Position numbers and translations under genes: made by a program
In this document: piece by piece, positions 29,801 to 37,868 of the stretch
How positions within the stretch are numbered: position 1 is the first letter of the stretch
Layout of the letters: every line of letters starts with the position of its first letter
Source: Patulibacter minatonensis DSM 18081
Lineage (GTDB): Bacteria; Actinomycetota; Thermoleophilia; Solirubrobacterales; Solirubrobacteraceae
Reading direction: 5' to 3'
DNA length: 64,000 bases
Assembly: GCF_000519325.1 (NCBI RefSeq)
Contig: NZ_KI912613.1
Coordinates: 4,410,469-4,474,468 of the forward strand
The notes under the pieces: model-generated
The model's input: the letters and a program-made list of their open reading frames with translations, nothing else
Told to the model about the DNA's origin: nothing
The model's database searches: none

Positions 29801-30405
29801 CCGACCAACGGACGACCCGTCTCGCGCGCGATCCGCACGATCCCCTCGTTGCACTTGTCCTGCAGATCGATGCCGTTCTTCTGCACCTCGAAGTACACGT
29901 TGTCGCGCCCGACCACGTTGAACAGATCGTCCACGTGCGCCCGCGCACCGTCGACGTCGTCGTCCGCCAACGTCGTGCACATCCGCGACGCCAGGCACCC
30001 CGTCAGCACGATCAGCCCCGACGAGTTCTGACTCATCTGCGCCAGATCGACGCACGGCTTGCCGCGCCGCACCCCGTCGGTGAACCCCAGCGACGACAGC
30101 CGCATCAGGTTCTTGTAGCCCTCCGTCGACTGCGCGATCACCGTCAGGTGGTTCGGCTTGACCTTGTCCTTCGACGCATGGTCGTCGACGAGGTACAGCT
30201 CGCACCCGATGACGGGCTTGATCCCTTCCTTCTTCGCCGCCTTGTACAGCTCGACGACGCCGTTCATCACGCCGTGATCGGTCAACCCGATCGCCGGCTG
30301 ATCCAACTCCGCCGCCCGCTTGACGAGCTTGCCGATGTTCGGCTGACCATCCAGCAACGAGTACTCGGAATGGACGTGGAGATGAACGCAGGAACCGGAA
30401 CGCAC
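26821..30405 (-). CDS. dnaE: DNA polymerase III alpha subunit (replicative polymerase)
   Basis: 1194 residues. The N-terminal PHP domain is complete (HLHVHSEYSLLDG, IGLTDHGVMNGVVELY, VIGCELYLV), consistent with the metal-dependent proofreading known for actinobacterial DnaE1. The polymerase core has GPGRGSAAGSIIAYSLGITD and PDIDIDFSVRGREEVM with the catalytic aspartates. A helix-hairpin-helix region follows (DVNESDHEFTV). An OB fold is near the C-terminus (GGIVAGIRRINTRKGDVM), and the end is PVAA. GTG 30405 has TACTCT at 30418-30413, 7 nt upstream (leaderless). The 5' third (about 29190-30405) prefers G-ending codons, while the rest prefers C-ending ones. Confidence 0.97.
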   Translation of the reverse strand: MRSGSCVHLHVHSEYSLLDGQPNIGKLVKRAAELDQPAIGLTDHGVMNGVVELYKAAKKEGIKPVIGCELYLVDDHASKDKVKPNHLTVIAQSTEGYKNLMRLSSLGFTDGVRRGKPCVDLAQMSQNSSGLIVLTGCLASRMCTTLADDDVDGARAHVDDLFNVVGRDNVYFEVQKNGIDLQDKCNEGIVRIARETGRPLVGTTDVHYLHREDYDTHEALLCVQTQSTLANPKMSFSTNEFYVKSTQEMQDQFAEWPDAIPTTLEIAERCDVHIPLNEGSLLPRFLPEGEDEQAYLGELVRQGLIARYGDPIPGAARERADMELAVINKMGYDAYFLIVHDFVKWSKDHDISVGPGRGSAAGSIIAYSLGITDLDPLKYDLLFERFLNPDRVSMPDIDIDFSVRGREEVMKYVTDKYGKERVAQIVTFGRMLPRNATKDSARVQGFDYATGDRLAKLIPDPIMGKTPPLEKCLAEGTELRGVYDSDPIAKQVLDVAMGLEGTVRNAGIHAAAVVISDRDLSSVVPIQITDSKTVDERGEKIYKRVTQFPMGPVEELGLLKMDFLGLRNLDVIQDALKIIEGSSGERIDISEIPLDDRPTYEMLARGDSVGVFQFESEGMRKAMRQVNPTEFDDLIALVALYRPGAMDQIPTYASGKHDPNTINIPDPRLAPIIGPTKGVILYQEQSMRIARDLAGFTPGQADDLRKAIGKKKLDKMAELEPAFREGCLQSGTNAGVVDWLWQTNLNAANYSFNKSHAACYGLVSYRTAWLKANYPAEYMAALLSSVMSTKDKVPFFLNTCDDMGIAVLPPDVNESDHEFTVHDGEIRFGLDAVKGVGHSAVEAIKAAREDGAFTSLWDFCERVDHKAVNGKALDSLIRCGAFTSTGAPRKGMLAIVDDAQQVGKKVQQDAAAGQGSIFDFGDDGGAADTGGAGKTSTHPPIPTVEFDQRELLAMEKEVIGLFLSAHPLKDVRDALAKKTECGLSDLRSRPHDSWIQVGGIVAGIRRINTRKGDVMLRGVLEDTDGSVDIVVFPKGTPELEPILQPDAVVLIRGRVDLKDDERATVLVNSAKVFEPTEKEMAAAAGAADERRAERVAAAAPTELFVRADGTAIRESALSRLKHLLTDHRGETVVVLTVSTSGGPRTLRLGPEYRVAPNATLQMELERLFGEGALTLGAPPATAAAPVGTAEPVAA

Positions 30406-30520
30406 GCCGCCAAGAGTAGGCGCCGGACCGGACGTCGCGGGGGTCGGCGGGCGGGGTCGCGGGGTGGTCCTCGAAGACCCCCTGCTCAGCGCGGTGACGG
30501 GGCCCGCGGCCGGCCGGTGG

Positions 30521-31066
30521 TCAGGCGCCCTCGGGGGCGGGCGGTGCCTGCGCCCGGAGCCGTTCCGCAGCGTCCTCGAGGCCCCGGATGACCTCGTCCG
30601 CGGCCTCCAGGCGGCCGCCGGCCAGGAGCTCGCGCGCACCGCGCGCGAGCTCGCCCATCCGGATCGACGGGTCCAGCGCGCTGCGGGAGCGGACCGCGAC
30701 GGCGTCGATCCGGGGCGCCTCGGCGGCGGTCGCCCGTTGCCGGTCGTGCCGCACGGCGACGGCACGCACCGCGTCCAGCTCGCCGCCGAGCTCGTGCAGG
30801 CCGCGCCGGAGCGTGGCGATCATCGCGTCACGCTCGCGGACGTCGGCGGCGCGGGCCCCGGCGGTCGCGGCGGCACGGGCCTCGAGCAGCGCGACGCGCG
30901 CGGACGCGACCTCGGCCATGGCCTCGGCGTTCTGGGCGCGCGCCTCGGCGCGCTCGCGGCGGAGCGCCTCCTCGCGCAGCCGGAGCTCGAGCTCCGCGGC
31001 CCGGGCGAGCGGTCCGACCGCGGACAGGCCGTCCGCGGGGTCGCGGACCTGGTGGACGGGCGTCAC
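30521..31066 (-). CDS. Hypothetical coiled-coil protein
   Basis: About 181 residues from GTG 31066. A long charged helix at about residues 22-100 (ELELRLREEALRRERAEARA, AEAMAEVASARVALLEARAA) strongly predicts a coiled coil. A second helical region near the end holds ARGARELLAGGRLEAADEVI. No membrane segment and no known domain. It begins 11 nt after the small membrane protein at 31077 and is probably co-transcribed with it. The start is uncertain because the frame continues upstream and overlaps that gene. Confidence 0.55.
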   Translation of the reverse strand: MTPVHQVRDPADGLSAVGPLARAAELELRLREEALRRERAEARAQNAEAMAEVASARVALLEARAAATAGARAADVRERDAMIATLRRGLHELGGELDAVRAVAVRHDRQRATAAEAPRIDAVAVRSRSALDPSIRMGELARGARELLAGGRLEAADEVIRGLEDAAERLRAQAPPAPEGA

Positions 31067-31076
31067 CGGCGGGGCG

Positions 31077-31271
31077 TCAGGAGCCGGGGGTCTGCTGCGA
31101 CTGCGACCGCGCGTACGCGAACGCCCCGCCACCGGCGGCGACGAGCGCGAGGACGACGGCGCCCTTCTTCGCCTTGGACCGGAGGCCCAGCCGCTTGGCG
31201 ACGTACCACTTGGCCGCCTTCCAGGTGACCCAGCCGAGCAGCGTGTAGAAGCCTCGTTCGGAACGGCGCAT
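31077..31271 (-). CDS. Small single-span membrane protein
   Basis: 64 residues, too short to stand out but well supported. ATG 31271 has TAGTCT at 31284-31279, 7 nt upstream. The sequence has an amphipathic basic N-terminus (RRSERGFYTLLGWVTWKAAK), RLGLRSKAKKG, then a hydrophobic segment (AVVLALVAAGGGAFAYA) and a short polar tail. It resembles small actinobacterial proteins of unknown function near argG. It is followed closely by the coiled-coil gene. Confidence 0.65.
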   Translation of the reverse strand: MRRSERGFYTLLGWVTWKAAKWYVAKRLGLRSKAKKGAVVLALVAAGGGAFAYARSQSQQTPGS

Positions 31272-31297
31272 CGACCGCAGACTAGCGACCGCCGTGC

Positions 31298-31329
31298 GGC
31301 GTTCCCGCACGACGTCGTGCGGGAGCGCC
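31298..31329 (-). terminator. Terminator hairpin after argG
   Basis: 15-bp stem with one G-U pair (core TCCCGCACGA / TCGTGCGGGA) around a 2-nt centre, beginning 13 nt after the argG stop. It sits just upstream of the promoter of the small membrane protein, so it insulates the two units. Confidence 0.7.
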
Positions 31330-31342
31330 GCCCCTCGACCGG

Positions 31343-32686
31343 CTACTCGGTGCCGGTGCCGGTGTCGACCTTGCCGTTGGCCAGCTGCCACGCGAGGCGC
31401 GACTGGAGGGACCACAGCTCGATGAAGCCCGGGGAGGCGTCCTGGGCGAACAGGCCGCCGGAGGCCGAGAACGATGCGAGCTGCGCGTCGTAGACGGCGT
31501 TCGGCGACTCGCGCGTGACCACGCGGGCGGAGCCCTTGTAGAGCTTCATGCCGATCGTGCCCGTGACGCGGAGGTTCACGTGCTCGATGTAGGCCTGGAT
31601 GTCGGTGCGCAGCGGCTCCCACCAGAGGCCGGCGTACACGAGGTAGGCCCACTTCTGGTCGAGGCCCGGCTTGAACTGGTTCTGGTGGATCGTGCCGACG
31701 AGCCGCTCGAGCTCCTTGTGCGCCGGCAGGATGATCGCCGCGGCGGGGATCTCGTAGATGTCGCGGACCTTCAGCCCGACGATGCGGTCCTCGATGTGGT
31801 CGAGGATGCCGACGCCGTGCTTGCAGCCGAGCTCCGCGACGCGCTCCAGCAGCGGCACGATCTCGAGGCGCTCCCCGTCCAGTGCGACGGGCACGCCGGC
31901 CTCGAACGTGATCGCGACGGTCTCGGACTCGTCGGGCGCCTCCTCCGGGCGCGTCACGAGCTGGAAGACGTCGTCCTCCGGCGCGTGGCCGAGGTCCTCG
32001 ATCCAGCGGCCCTCGGACGAGCGGCCCCAGAGGTTGTCGTCGATCGAGTACGGGGCGGGCTGGCCGGCCGGCGCGTTCTTGACCGGGATGCCGTGCTCGC
32101 GGGCGTAGGCGAGCTCCTCGTCGCGGCCCATCGCCCAGGAGCGGACCGGCGCGATGACCTTCAGCTCCGGCGCGAGCGTGGCGATCGTCGCCTCGATGCG
32201 GACCTGGTCGTTGCCCTTGCCGGTGCAGCCGTGCGCGATCGTGTCGCAGCCGTGCTCGCGGGCGTACTCGCAGGCGAGCTTCGCGATCAGCGGCCGGCCG
32301 AGCGACGTGAAGGCCGGGTAGCCGTCGCCGTAGTTGACGTTCGCCTTGATCGCGGGGATCAGGTACTCGTCGGCGAACTCCTGGCGGGCGTCGTGCACGA
32401 TCGCCTCGACGGCGCCGAGGGTGCGGGCCTTGCCGGTGACCTCGTCGTAGTCCTCGCCGGGCTGTCCGAGCTCGATCGTCAGCGCGACGACCTGGGCCTG
32501 ATACTCGTCCTGGATCCACTTGAGCATGACGCTCGTGTCGAGGCCGCCCGAGTACAGCAGGAGGACCTTGCGGACCTCGTCCTTGTCGGCGAGGTAGGAC
32601 GCGACCCGCGTACGGCCCGGATCCGCCACGCGTCGTACTTCCGTGTGCTCGGCGGAGGTTTCGGGCGGCGTGGGCTGATCGGTCAT
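31343..32686 (-). CDS. argG: Argininosuccinate synthase
   Basis: 447 residues. Ligates citrulline and aspartate using ATP, the penultimate step to arginine. The P-loop-like LLYSGGLDTSVMLKW is at about residue 42, with GCTGKGNDQVRIEA, EDLGHAPEDDVFQLV and GTIGMKLYKGSARVV further on. An N-terminal extension of ~38 residues (rich in Glu, Thr, Pro, Arg) precedes the catalytic fold; many homologues start near the KVLLLYSGG strand. ATG 32686 has TACCCT at 32702-32697, 10 nt upstream. argH, usually next to argG, is not adjacent here, and the other arg genes lie at 37.9-55.5 kb. Confidence 0.97.
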   Translation of the reverse strand: MTDQPTPPETSAEHTEVRRVADPGRTRVASYLADKDEVRKVLLLYSGGLDTSVMLKWIQDEYQAQVVALTIELGQPGEDYDEVTGKARTLGAVEAIVHDARQEFADEYLIPAIKANVNYGDGYPAFTSLGRPLIAKLACEYAREHGCDTIAHGCTGKGNDQVRIEATIATLAPELKVIAPVRSWAMGRDEELAYAREHGIPVKNAPAGQPAPYSIDDNLWGRSSEGRWIEDLGHAPEDDVFQLVTRPEEAPDESETVAITFEAGVPVALDGERLEIVPLLERVAELGCKHGVGILDHIEDRIVGLKVRDIYEIPAAAIILPAHKELERLVGTIHQNQFKPGLDQKWAYLVYAGLWWEPLRTDIQAYIEHVNLRVTGTIGMKLYKGSARVVTRESPNAVYDAQLASFSASGGLFAQDASPGFIELWSLQSRLAWQLANGKVDTGTGTE

Positions 32687-32806
32687 ACGACGGCGTAGGG
32701 TACCGGCGCGGCTCGCGCGCCGGACTGCGCCCCGCGGACGGTGTCCGGGGTGCTCCCGCGGCCCGCCCGGACCGACGGGCTCGAGCCTTCGGAGGGGGCG
32801 GTGCGA

Positions 32807-34066
32807 TCAGCGCCGCGCGGCGCCGGAGGACGGAGTCCCGGGGGCCGTCGCGTCCCACAGCAGCCGGCGTCCGGACATCACCCCGGACCCGTCGGCGCCC
32901 TCGGCCTCGAGCGTCGCCCGGAGCGCCTCGCAGCGGTGGCGCAGGTCCGGATCCGGGTCCAGGACCTGCCGGCACGCGCCGCGCACCACGCGGTCGCTGA
33001 CCCACCACCAGGCGCCGCCGGACACCACGGTGAAGGTGACCGCGGCGCCCACGCCCCACGCCGCCGGGCTGCCGTCCGCCGCCGACGCGGCCGCGAGCCC
33101 GAGGCCGAACGTCACCGCCGCGGCGAGCAGGTTGCCGACGAGGAACACCGCGCGGGCGCCGCGCCCGTGCGCCGGGGCGACGGCGAACCACAGCGCCCAG
33201 CGGTCGTCGGTCTCCAGACGTCCCGACGCCCCCGTCGTCTGGAGCACGACGAGTCGGCGCCACCCGGTGACGCCGCCGGGTGGGGCGACGAGCAGCCGCT
33301 CCCGGCCGTCGTCGTCCCGGACCCCGAGGACGCCCGGCGCGTAGACCGCGTCGCCCACCTGGTTCGTCGCCCACAGGCCGGCGTCGCCCGGCTCCCGGAC
33401 GCGCCACGGCTCGTCGGCCGCGGGCCCGCGCGTCGGTCCGGAGGGGTCCGTCGCGGCCTCCGGGGTGCCCGGGGCCGCCGCGCGGGGCGGGTCCGGGTCG
33501 ACGGGCCCGGTCCACCACAGGCCCCGCAGCTCCTCGAGCCGGGCGAGTGCGGCGTCGTCCCCCGCGAGCGCCGCCCGCGCGACGTCGAGGATCGGACCGT
33601 CGACGACCCGCACGGCCCCGTCGACCGCCACGCCCGCCAGGCCGAGGCGCCCGATGACCGTCACCCCGGCCGCGATCAGCGCCAGCGCCGCGGCGACCGC
33701 GACGAGCGGCCCGAGCGGGACCGGTCTGCCCGCGAGCAGGTCGAGGAGCACGAGGACCGCGAGGAGCGCGGCCATCGACCGCGACGCGGTCAGGAGCACC
33801 GGCGGCATCGCGTGCGCCTGCCCGGGGCCCGCCCAGCGCCGCGCGACGGCGAGGGTCACGTCGTCGGCCAGCGCCGGCCGCGAGACCACCCGGGCCGCGG
33901 CGAGCCGCTCGTCCGCGTCGGGCGCGCCGGGGCGCTCGACGAGCAGGACGTCGTGCCCCTCGTCGGTGGTGGCGCCCAGCACGCCCGGGACGAGCTCCCG
34001 GACGCCCCCGGGGACGCCGAGGCGCGGGCGTCCGCGCACCGCCTCCGGCAGGCGCCCGCCGCTCAC
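32807..34066 (-). CDS. Hypothetical membrane protein, partner of the CBS-domain protein
   Basis: 419 residues. Two pairs of transmembrane helices: MAALLAVLVLLDLLAG with LVAVAAALALIAAGVTVIG, and FLVGNLLAAAVTFGLGLAAA with VGAAVTFTVVSGGAWWWV. The N-terminal ~80 residues and the central ~130 residues are soluble and Pro/Asp-rich. No known family. GTG 34066 overlaps the stop of the upstream CNNM-type gene by 4 nt (GTGA), so the two are translated together and may act together. Confidence 0.6.
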   Translation of the reverse strand: MSGGRLPEAVRGRPRLGVPGGVRELVPGVLGATTDEGHDVLLVERPGAPDADERLAAARVVSRPALADDVTLAVARRWAGPGQAHAMPPVLLTASRSMAALLAVLVLLDLLAGRPVPLGPLVAVAAALALIAAGVTVIGRLGLAGVAVDGAVRVVDGPILDVARAALAGDDAALARLEELRGLWWTGPVDPDPPRAAAPGTPEAATDPSGPTRGPAADEPWRVREPGDAGLWATNQVGDAVYAPGVLGVRDDDGRERLLVAPPGGVTGWRRLVVLQTTGASGRLETDDRWALWFAVAPAHGRGARAVFLVGNLLAAAVTFGLGLAAASAADGSPAAWGVGAAVTFTVVSGGAWWWVSDRVVRGACRQVLDPDPDLRHRCEALRATLEAEGADGSGVMSGRRLLWDATAPGTPSSGAARR

Positions 34067-35406
34067 CCGTCGTCCCCGCGCGCCGCGCCGAGCAGCCGCA
34101 GCCGGCGGATCCGGCCGTCGCCCGTCTCCTCGACCCGCAGCGTCCGCCCGAACAGCTCGAGCTCGTCGCCGACCTCCGGCAGGCGCCCGAGGGTCTCGAG
34201 CAGGTGGCCGCCGACGGTCGCTTCGTGGAAGTCGTGGTCGGTGGTCGGGTCGTGCTCGGCGCCCTCCACGCGGACGAGGAGGTCGTGCATGCCGGCCTCG
34301 CCGTCGACCACCAGGTCGTCACCGTCGGGCCGGACCAGGCGCTCCTCGTCGTGGTCGAACTCGTCCTCGATCTCCCCCACGAGCTCCTCGATCACGTCCT
34401 CCATCGTGATCAGCCCGACGGCGGTGCCGTGCTCGTCGACGGCGATCGCCAGGTGCTGGCGGGCGCGGCGCATCTCGCGCAGCGCGACGCCGACGAAGGT
34501 GGCGTCGCCGACGCGGACGACGGGCCGGGCGAGGCCGACGAGCGCGGAGCCGTCGTCGCGCAGGAGCGCCGCGAGGAGGTCCTTGGCGTGGACGACGCCC
34601 TCGACCTCGTCGAGCCCGGCGCCCTCGGGGCACAGCGGCAGGCGGGTGACCCCGGTCTCGACCGCGACCTCCGCGGCCTCGGCGACGGTCAGCGCGTCGC
34701 TGGCGACGATCGCCTTCCGGCGCGGGACCATGACCTCGCGGACGCGGCGGTCGTCGAACTCGAAGACGTTCTCGGTCAGGCGGCGCTCGATTGGGTTGAT
34801 CTCGCCGCCCTCGTCGGACTCGCGCAGGATCTGGAGCAGCTCCCGCTCGCTGAACGGCGACGACCCGGCCTCGCTCGCGGGCGGGATCCCGAACGGCTTG
34901 AGCAGCAGGTTCCCCAGGCCGTTGAAGAGCTGGACGAGCGGCCGGGTGAGGAGGAAGAAGATCCGCAGCGGCGGGACGACGGCCAGGACGACGCGGTCGG
35001 TGCGAGCGATCGCGGCGCTCTTCGGCGCCAGCTCGCCGACGATCACGTGGAGCATCGTGATCAGGGCGAACGCGAGCACGCCCGCGATCCCGACGCTGCC
35101 GATCCTGGCGCCCTCCCCGAGCACCGGTTCGAGGAGCTCGTGGAGCGCGGACTCGCCGAACGCGCCGAGGCCCAGCGACGCGAGCGTGATCCCGAGCTGA
35201 CAGGCCGCCAGGTACGAGTCGATGTGGGTGACGGCGTGCCGGACCGACTGGGCGCCGGGGCGCTTCCCCTCGACCCAGTCCTCGATCTGGCTCTCGCGCA
35301 CGCGGGCGATCGCGAACTCCCCCGCGACGAAGAAGGCGTTGGCGAGGACGAGGAGGAGGGTGCCCGCCAGCTCGAGCGCGACGGTCCCTCCGGAGGCGAG
35401 CGGCAT
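34063..35406 (-). CDS. CNNM/CBS/CorC-domain membrane protein (hemolysin C / TlyC family)
   Basis: 447 residues from ATG 35406. The N-terminal CNNM (DUF21) domain has ~4 helices (LLLVLANAFFVAGEFAIARV, LGITLASLGLGAFGESALHE, LITMLHVIVGELAPKSAAI). Two CBS motifs follow, including VREVMVPRRKAIVAS and MEDVIEELVGEIEDEFD, then a CorC_HlyC C-terminal domain (ATVGGHLLETLGRLPEVGDE). Family members are linked to Mg2+/Co2+ efflux or homeostasis. TACCGT at 35421-35416 ends 9 nt before the ATG, supporting this start over the longer frame. It is first gene of a coupled pair. Confidence 0.9.
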   Translation of the reverse strand: MPLASGGTVALELAGTLLLVLANAFFVAGEFAIARVRESQIEDWVEGKRPGAQSVRHAVTHIDSYLAACQLGITLASLGLGAFGESALHELLEPVLGEGARIGSVGIAGVLAFALITMLHVIVGELAPKSAAIARTDRVVLAVVPPLRIFFLLTRPLVQLFNGLGNLLLKPFGIPPASEAGSSPFSERELLQILRESDEGGEINPIERRLTENVFEFDDRRVREVMVPRRKAIVASDALTVAEAAEVAVETGVTRLPLCPEGAGLDEVEGVVHAKDLLAALLRDDGSALVGLARPVVRVGDATFVGVALREMRRARQHLAIAVDEHGTAVGLITMEDVIEELVGEIEDEFDHDEERLVRPDGDDLVVDGEAGMHDLLVRVEGAEHDPTTDHDFHEATVGGHLLETLGRLPEVGDELELFGRTLRVEETGDGRIRRLRLLGAARGDDG

Positions 35407-35464
35407 GAGCCCCTGACGGTAGCGGGCGGCGTCTTCCGAGCACCGCGGCGGCCGACCCGCGAAG

Positions 35465-36370
35465 ATGCCGCCGATGCCGACGCCCGGGTCCACGACGCCG
35501 CGGGGACGGGCGGTGCGCCGCGCCGTCCTCGCCCTCGTCGCCGTCTTCCTCGTCGCGACGGCGGCGGCGCTCGTCGTCCGCTCCGGGTCGGGGTCGGACC
35601 TGCCGCCCGTCCGGGTCGACCGGGCCTCGACGGCGGGGACCCGGGTCGACCGCTACGACCTCGACAGCGTCGCGGCCGACCGGTCCCTCGTGCAGACCGT
35701 GGTGCGGCCGACGGGCGACGTCCGCGGACGTCCGCTCCTCGTCCTGCTCCACGGGAAGTCGCAGGACCCGGCGGTCCTCGCCGGCGGACCGCTGCGCGCC
35801 GCCCTGGCCGCGCTGGGCGACCGCGCGCCCGTCGTCCTGCTGCCGGCCGACGACGGCGGGTCCTACTGGCACGACCGCCGGAGCGGGGCGTGGGCGCGGT
35901 ACGTCCTCTACGAGGCGATCCCCGCGGTCCGCCGGCGGTACGGACTGGACGCCCGCCGGCAGGCGATCGGCGGGTTCTCGATGGGCGGCGCGGGCGCGTT
36001 CGCGCTGGCCCGCGACGCGCCGGGCCGGTTCTGCGCCGTCGGCGGCCACTCGGCGGCCCTGTGGACCGATCCGGACGCGACCGCACCTGGGGCCTACGAC
36101 GACGCGGAGGACTTCGCGGCGAACGACCCGGTCGGACCGGTCGTGCGCCGGGAGACGCAGCGCTACGGCGTGCCGCTGATGCTCGACGCGGGGACCGACG
36201 ACCCGTTCCTGGCGGCGGACCGCGCGTTCGCGACGGCGCTGCGCCGACGGGGCGAGGACGTCCGGTCCACGACGGGCCCGGGTGGGCACGAGCTGCGCTA
36301 CTGGGAGCGCGGCATGGCGTCGTACCTGCGGTTCTACGCGCGGGCGCTGGCCCGCTGCGGCCGGCGGTAG
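35465..36370 (+). CDS. Secreted or membrane-anchored esterase (alpha/beta hydrolase, esterase D/antigen 85 superfamily)
   Basis: 301 residues. An N-terminal signal or anchor helix (AVLALVAVFLVATAAALVV) is followed by an esterase fold: LLVLLHGKSQD, then the nucleophile elbow GGFSMGGAGAFALA. The acid is probably Asp in LDAGTDDPFL, and the His in GPGGHELRYW completes the triad. It resembles the PF00756 esterases; the substrate is unknown. It is divergent from the CBS protein gene. Two ATGs 9 nt apart (35465 and 35474) are possible starts. Confidence 0.85.
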   Translation: MPPMPTPGSTTPRGRAVRRAVLALVAVFLVATAAALVVRSGSGSDLPPVRVDRASTAGTRVDRYDLDSVAADRSLVQTVVRPTGDVRGRPLLVLLHGKSQDPAVLAGGPLRAALAALGDRAPVVLLPADDGGSYWHDRRSGAWARYVLYEAIPAVRRRYGLDARRQAIGGFSMGGAGAFALARDAPGRFCAVGGHSAALWTDPDATAPGAYDDAEDFAANDPVGPVVRRETQRYGVPLMLDAGTDDPFLAADRAFATALRRRGEDVRSTTGPGGHELRYWERGMASYLRFYARALARCGRR

Positions 36371-36398
36371 CCGGACGCGACGGGCGGGGACCCGAGGC

Positions 36399-37022
36399 TC
36401 AGAAGCCGGCGACGCCGGTGGTCGGCGTCGTCGGCGCCTGGTCGGCCGGCTCGTTGGCGAAGCCCGGGAAGGCCTCCGTGAGCAGGAGGAAGTAGCAGGC
36501 GGCGCGCATGATGTAGCCGAGGCAGAACGACATCGCGCCGTGGACCCCGTCGGGCAGCTTGCCCGTGAAGAGGACCGCGAACCACGCGACGACCGCGAGC
36601 AGGTACAGGAAGATCGCGATGAAGAACCCGATGAAGTACACGGCGATCAGCGGGATGATGCGGAAGAAGACCAGCGCGCGGCTGTAGGACGCCTTCGGCG
36701 GGCCGATCTGGAAGACGACCGGGTACTCCGGGTGCTCGCCGCCGTCGAACGGCGGGTACTGCGAGACCGCGACGAGGCTGTACGCCTGGTACCGGGCGAG
36801 GAACCGCACGAAGCCGGCGTTGAAGTCGTAGAGCCCCTGCGGGTACCTGCCCGTGAAGAGCAGCGCGAACCACGCGATGATCGTCGCGAAGTACGCGGCG
36901 AAGCCCCAGAGTGCCCCGACGACGGCGTGCGGGATCGAGCAGAAGTAGCGGAAGAACGTGGTCAGGCGGCTGGCGCTCGCCTCGTTGGTCGCCGAGTAGG
37001 CGGTCTCGCCGGGTAGTGGCAT
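36399..37022 (-). CDS. DUF4389 membrane protein
   Basis: 207 residues. Contains the duplicated DUF4389 pattern: a Phe-rich helix then AWFALLFTGRYPQGLYDF, and again VVAWFAVLFTGKLPDGVHGA. There are about four transmembrane helices (VGALWGFAAYFATIIAWFAL, FFRIIPLIAVYFIGFFIAIF). The TGRYP/TGKLP repeats suggest two-fold internal symmetry. Function unknown. The ATG is preceded by GGAGTCCTCC, giving a modest ribosome site; it does not fit the leaderless pattern. Confidence 0.85.
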   Translation of the reverse strand: MPLPGETAYSATNEASASRLTTFFRYFCSIPHAVVGALWGFAAYFATIIAWFALLFTGRYPQGLYDFNAGFVRFLARYQAYSLVAVSQYPPFDGGEHPEYPVVFQIGPPKASYSRALVFFRIIPLIAVYFIGFFIAIFLYLLAVVAWFAVLFTGKLPDGVHGAMSFCLGYIMRAACYFLLLTEAFPGFANEPADQAPTTPTTGVAGF

Positions 37023-37168
37023 GGAGGACTCCGGGTGGTTGTGACGCAGCTCTGGCGCGTACGTCGTTTTCGGGGCGGTTGTACCAGTCGCGACGGACGG
37101 CCGGTCGGAATATCCGGGTGGTCCCCGACCATCCGTCCGGCGCCGCCCCGACCGCTACCGTCACCGCC

Positions 37169-37813
37169 GTGGAGCCGATCCCGATCCAGCAGGCGCGTGC
37201 CCGCTACGCCGAGCTCGTCCGTGCCCCGCGCGACCTGCTGGAGCTCGCCGATCCGCGGGACGACCGCGCCCGGCTGATCCCCGCGTCGACGCTCGTGTTC
37301 GCCCTCGGCGCGTGGGAGGCGTTCTGCGAGGAGCTGCTGCGTGCCGCGGCCGTCGGCGTCGTCGGCGCGGCCCGCCGACCGGAGGACCTCCCCCGCGCGG
37401 TCCGGGAGACCCTGGTCGAGATCGTCGGCGAGCCCGGGGAGCCGTGGGAGCACGTGCTGCGGCGGCTCGGCGGCGGCTGGCACCGGGCGGCCGTGCGGCA
37501 CCTCGGCCGGGCGCTCGAGCACCGCTTCCGGCACTGGAACACGCCGAGCGCGGCCGGTGTCGACCGGCTGGCCGAGCAGGTCGCCGGCATGCCGCCGATC
37601 TCGCCGCGCTGGCCGACGGTGGACGGTCATCCGGGCGCCGACGTCCTCGACGACGCGATCCGGCGACGGGGCGAGGCGGTGCACCTGGCGCGCATCGACT
37701 TCGGCGCCGACGTCGTCGTCCCCGTGCTCGACCTGCTCGACGGCGTCGTCGACGTCACAGCGAGCACCGTGGCCCGGCGGATCGGGCATCTGCCGCCGGT
37801 GTCGTCGGGCTGA
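37169..37813 (+). CDS. HEPN-like protein (putative RNase), solitary
   Basis: 214 residues from GTG 37169, supported by TACCGT at 37156-37161, 7 nt upstream. The helix STLVFALGAWEAFCEELLRA matches the first HEPN helix of the RiboL-PSP/MAE_28990-type families. An R-x4-H motif (RRRGEAVHLAR, about residue 175-185) fits the HEPN active-site pattern. HEPN proteins are often RNases in toxin-antitoxin or antiphage systems, but no MNT or other antitoxin partner is next to it here. It is convergent with argD. The assignment is by motif memory and moderate. Confidence 0.5.
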   Translation: MEPIPIQQARARYAELVRAPRDLLELADPRDDRARLIPASTLVFALGAWEAFCEELLRAAAVGVVGAARRPEDLPRAVRETLVEIVGEPGEPWEHVLRRLGGGWHRAAVRHLGRALEHRFRHWNTPSAAGVDRLAEQVAGMPPISPRWPTVDGHPGADVLDDAIRRRGEAVHLARIDFGADVVVPVLDLLDGVVDVTASTVARRIGHLPPVSSG

Positions 37814-37821
37814 CGGGCGGT

Positions 37822-37856
37822 CGCCCCTCGTCGCTTCGGAAGCGACTCGCGGGGCG
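37822..37856. terminator. Hairpin between convergent HEPN-like gene and argD
   Basis: Inner 7-bp stem GTCGCTT/AAGCGAC with a 3-nt loop and an outer CGCCCC/GGGGCG stem separated by small bulges. The convergent position makes a two-way terminator likely. Confidence 0.55.
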
Positions 37857-37868
37857 GCGCCGCGCGGG

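Noticed and set aside
36911-37168. N-terminal extension of the HEPN-like gene back to 36911
   Set aside because: That part is antisense to the DUF4389 gene, and the GTG at 37169 has a well-placed TACCGT -10 element.
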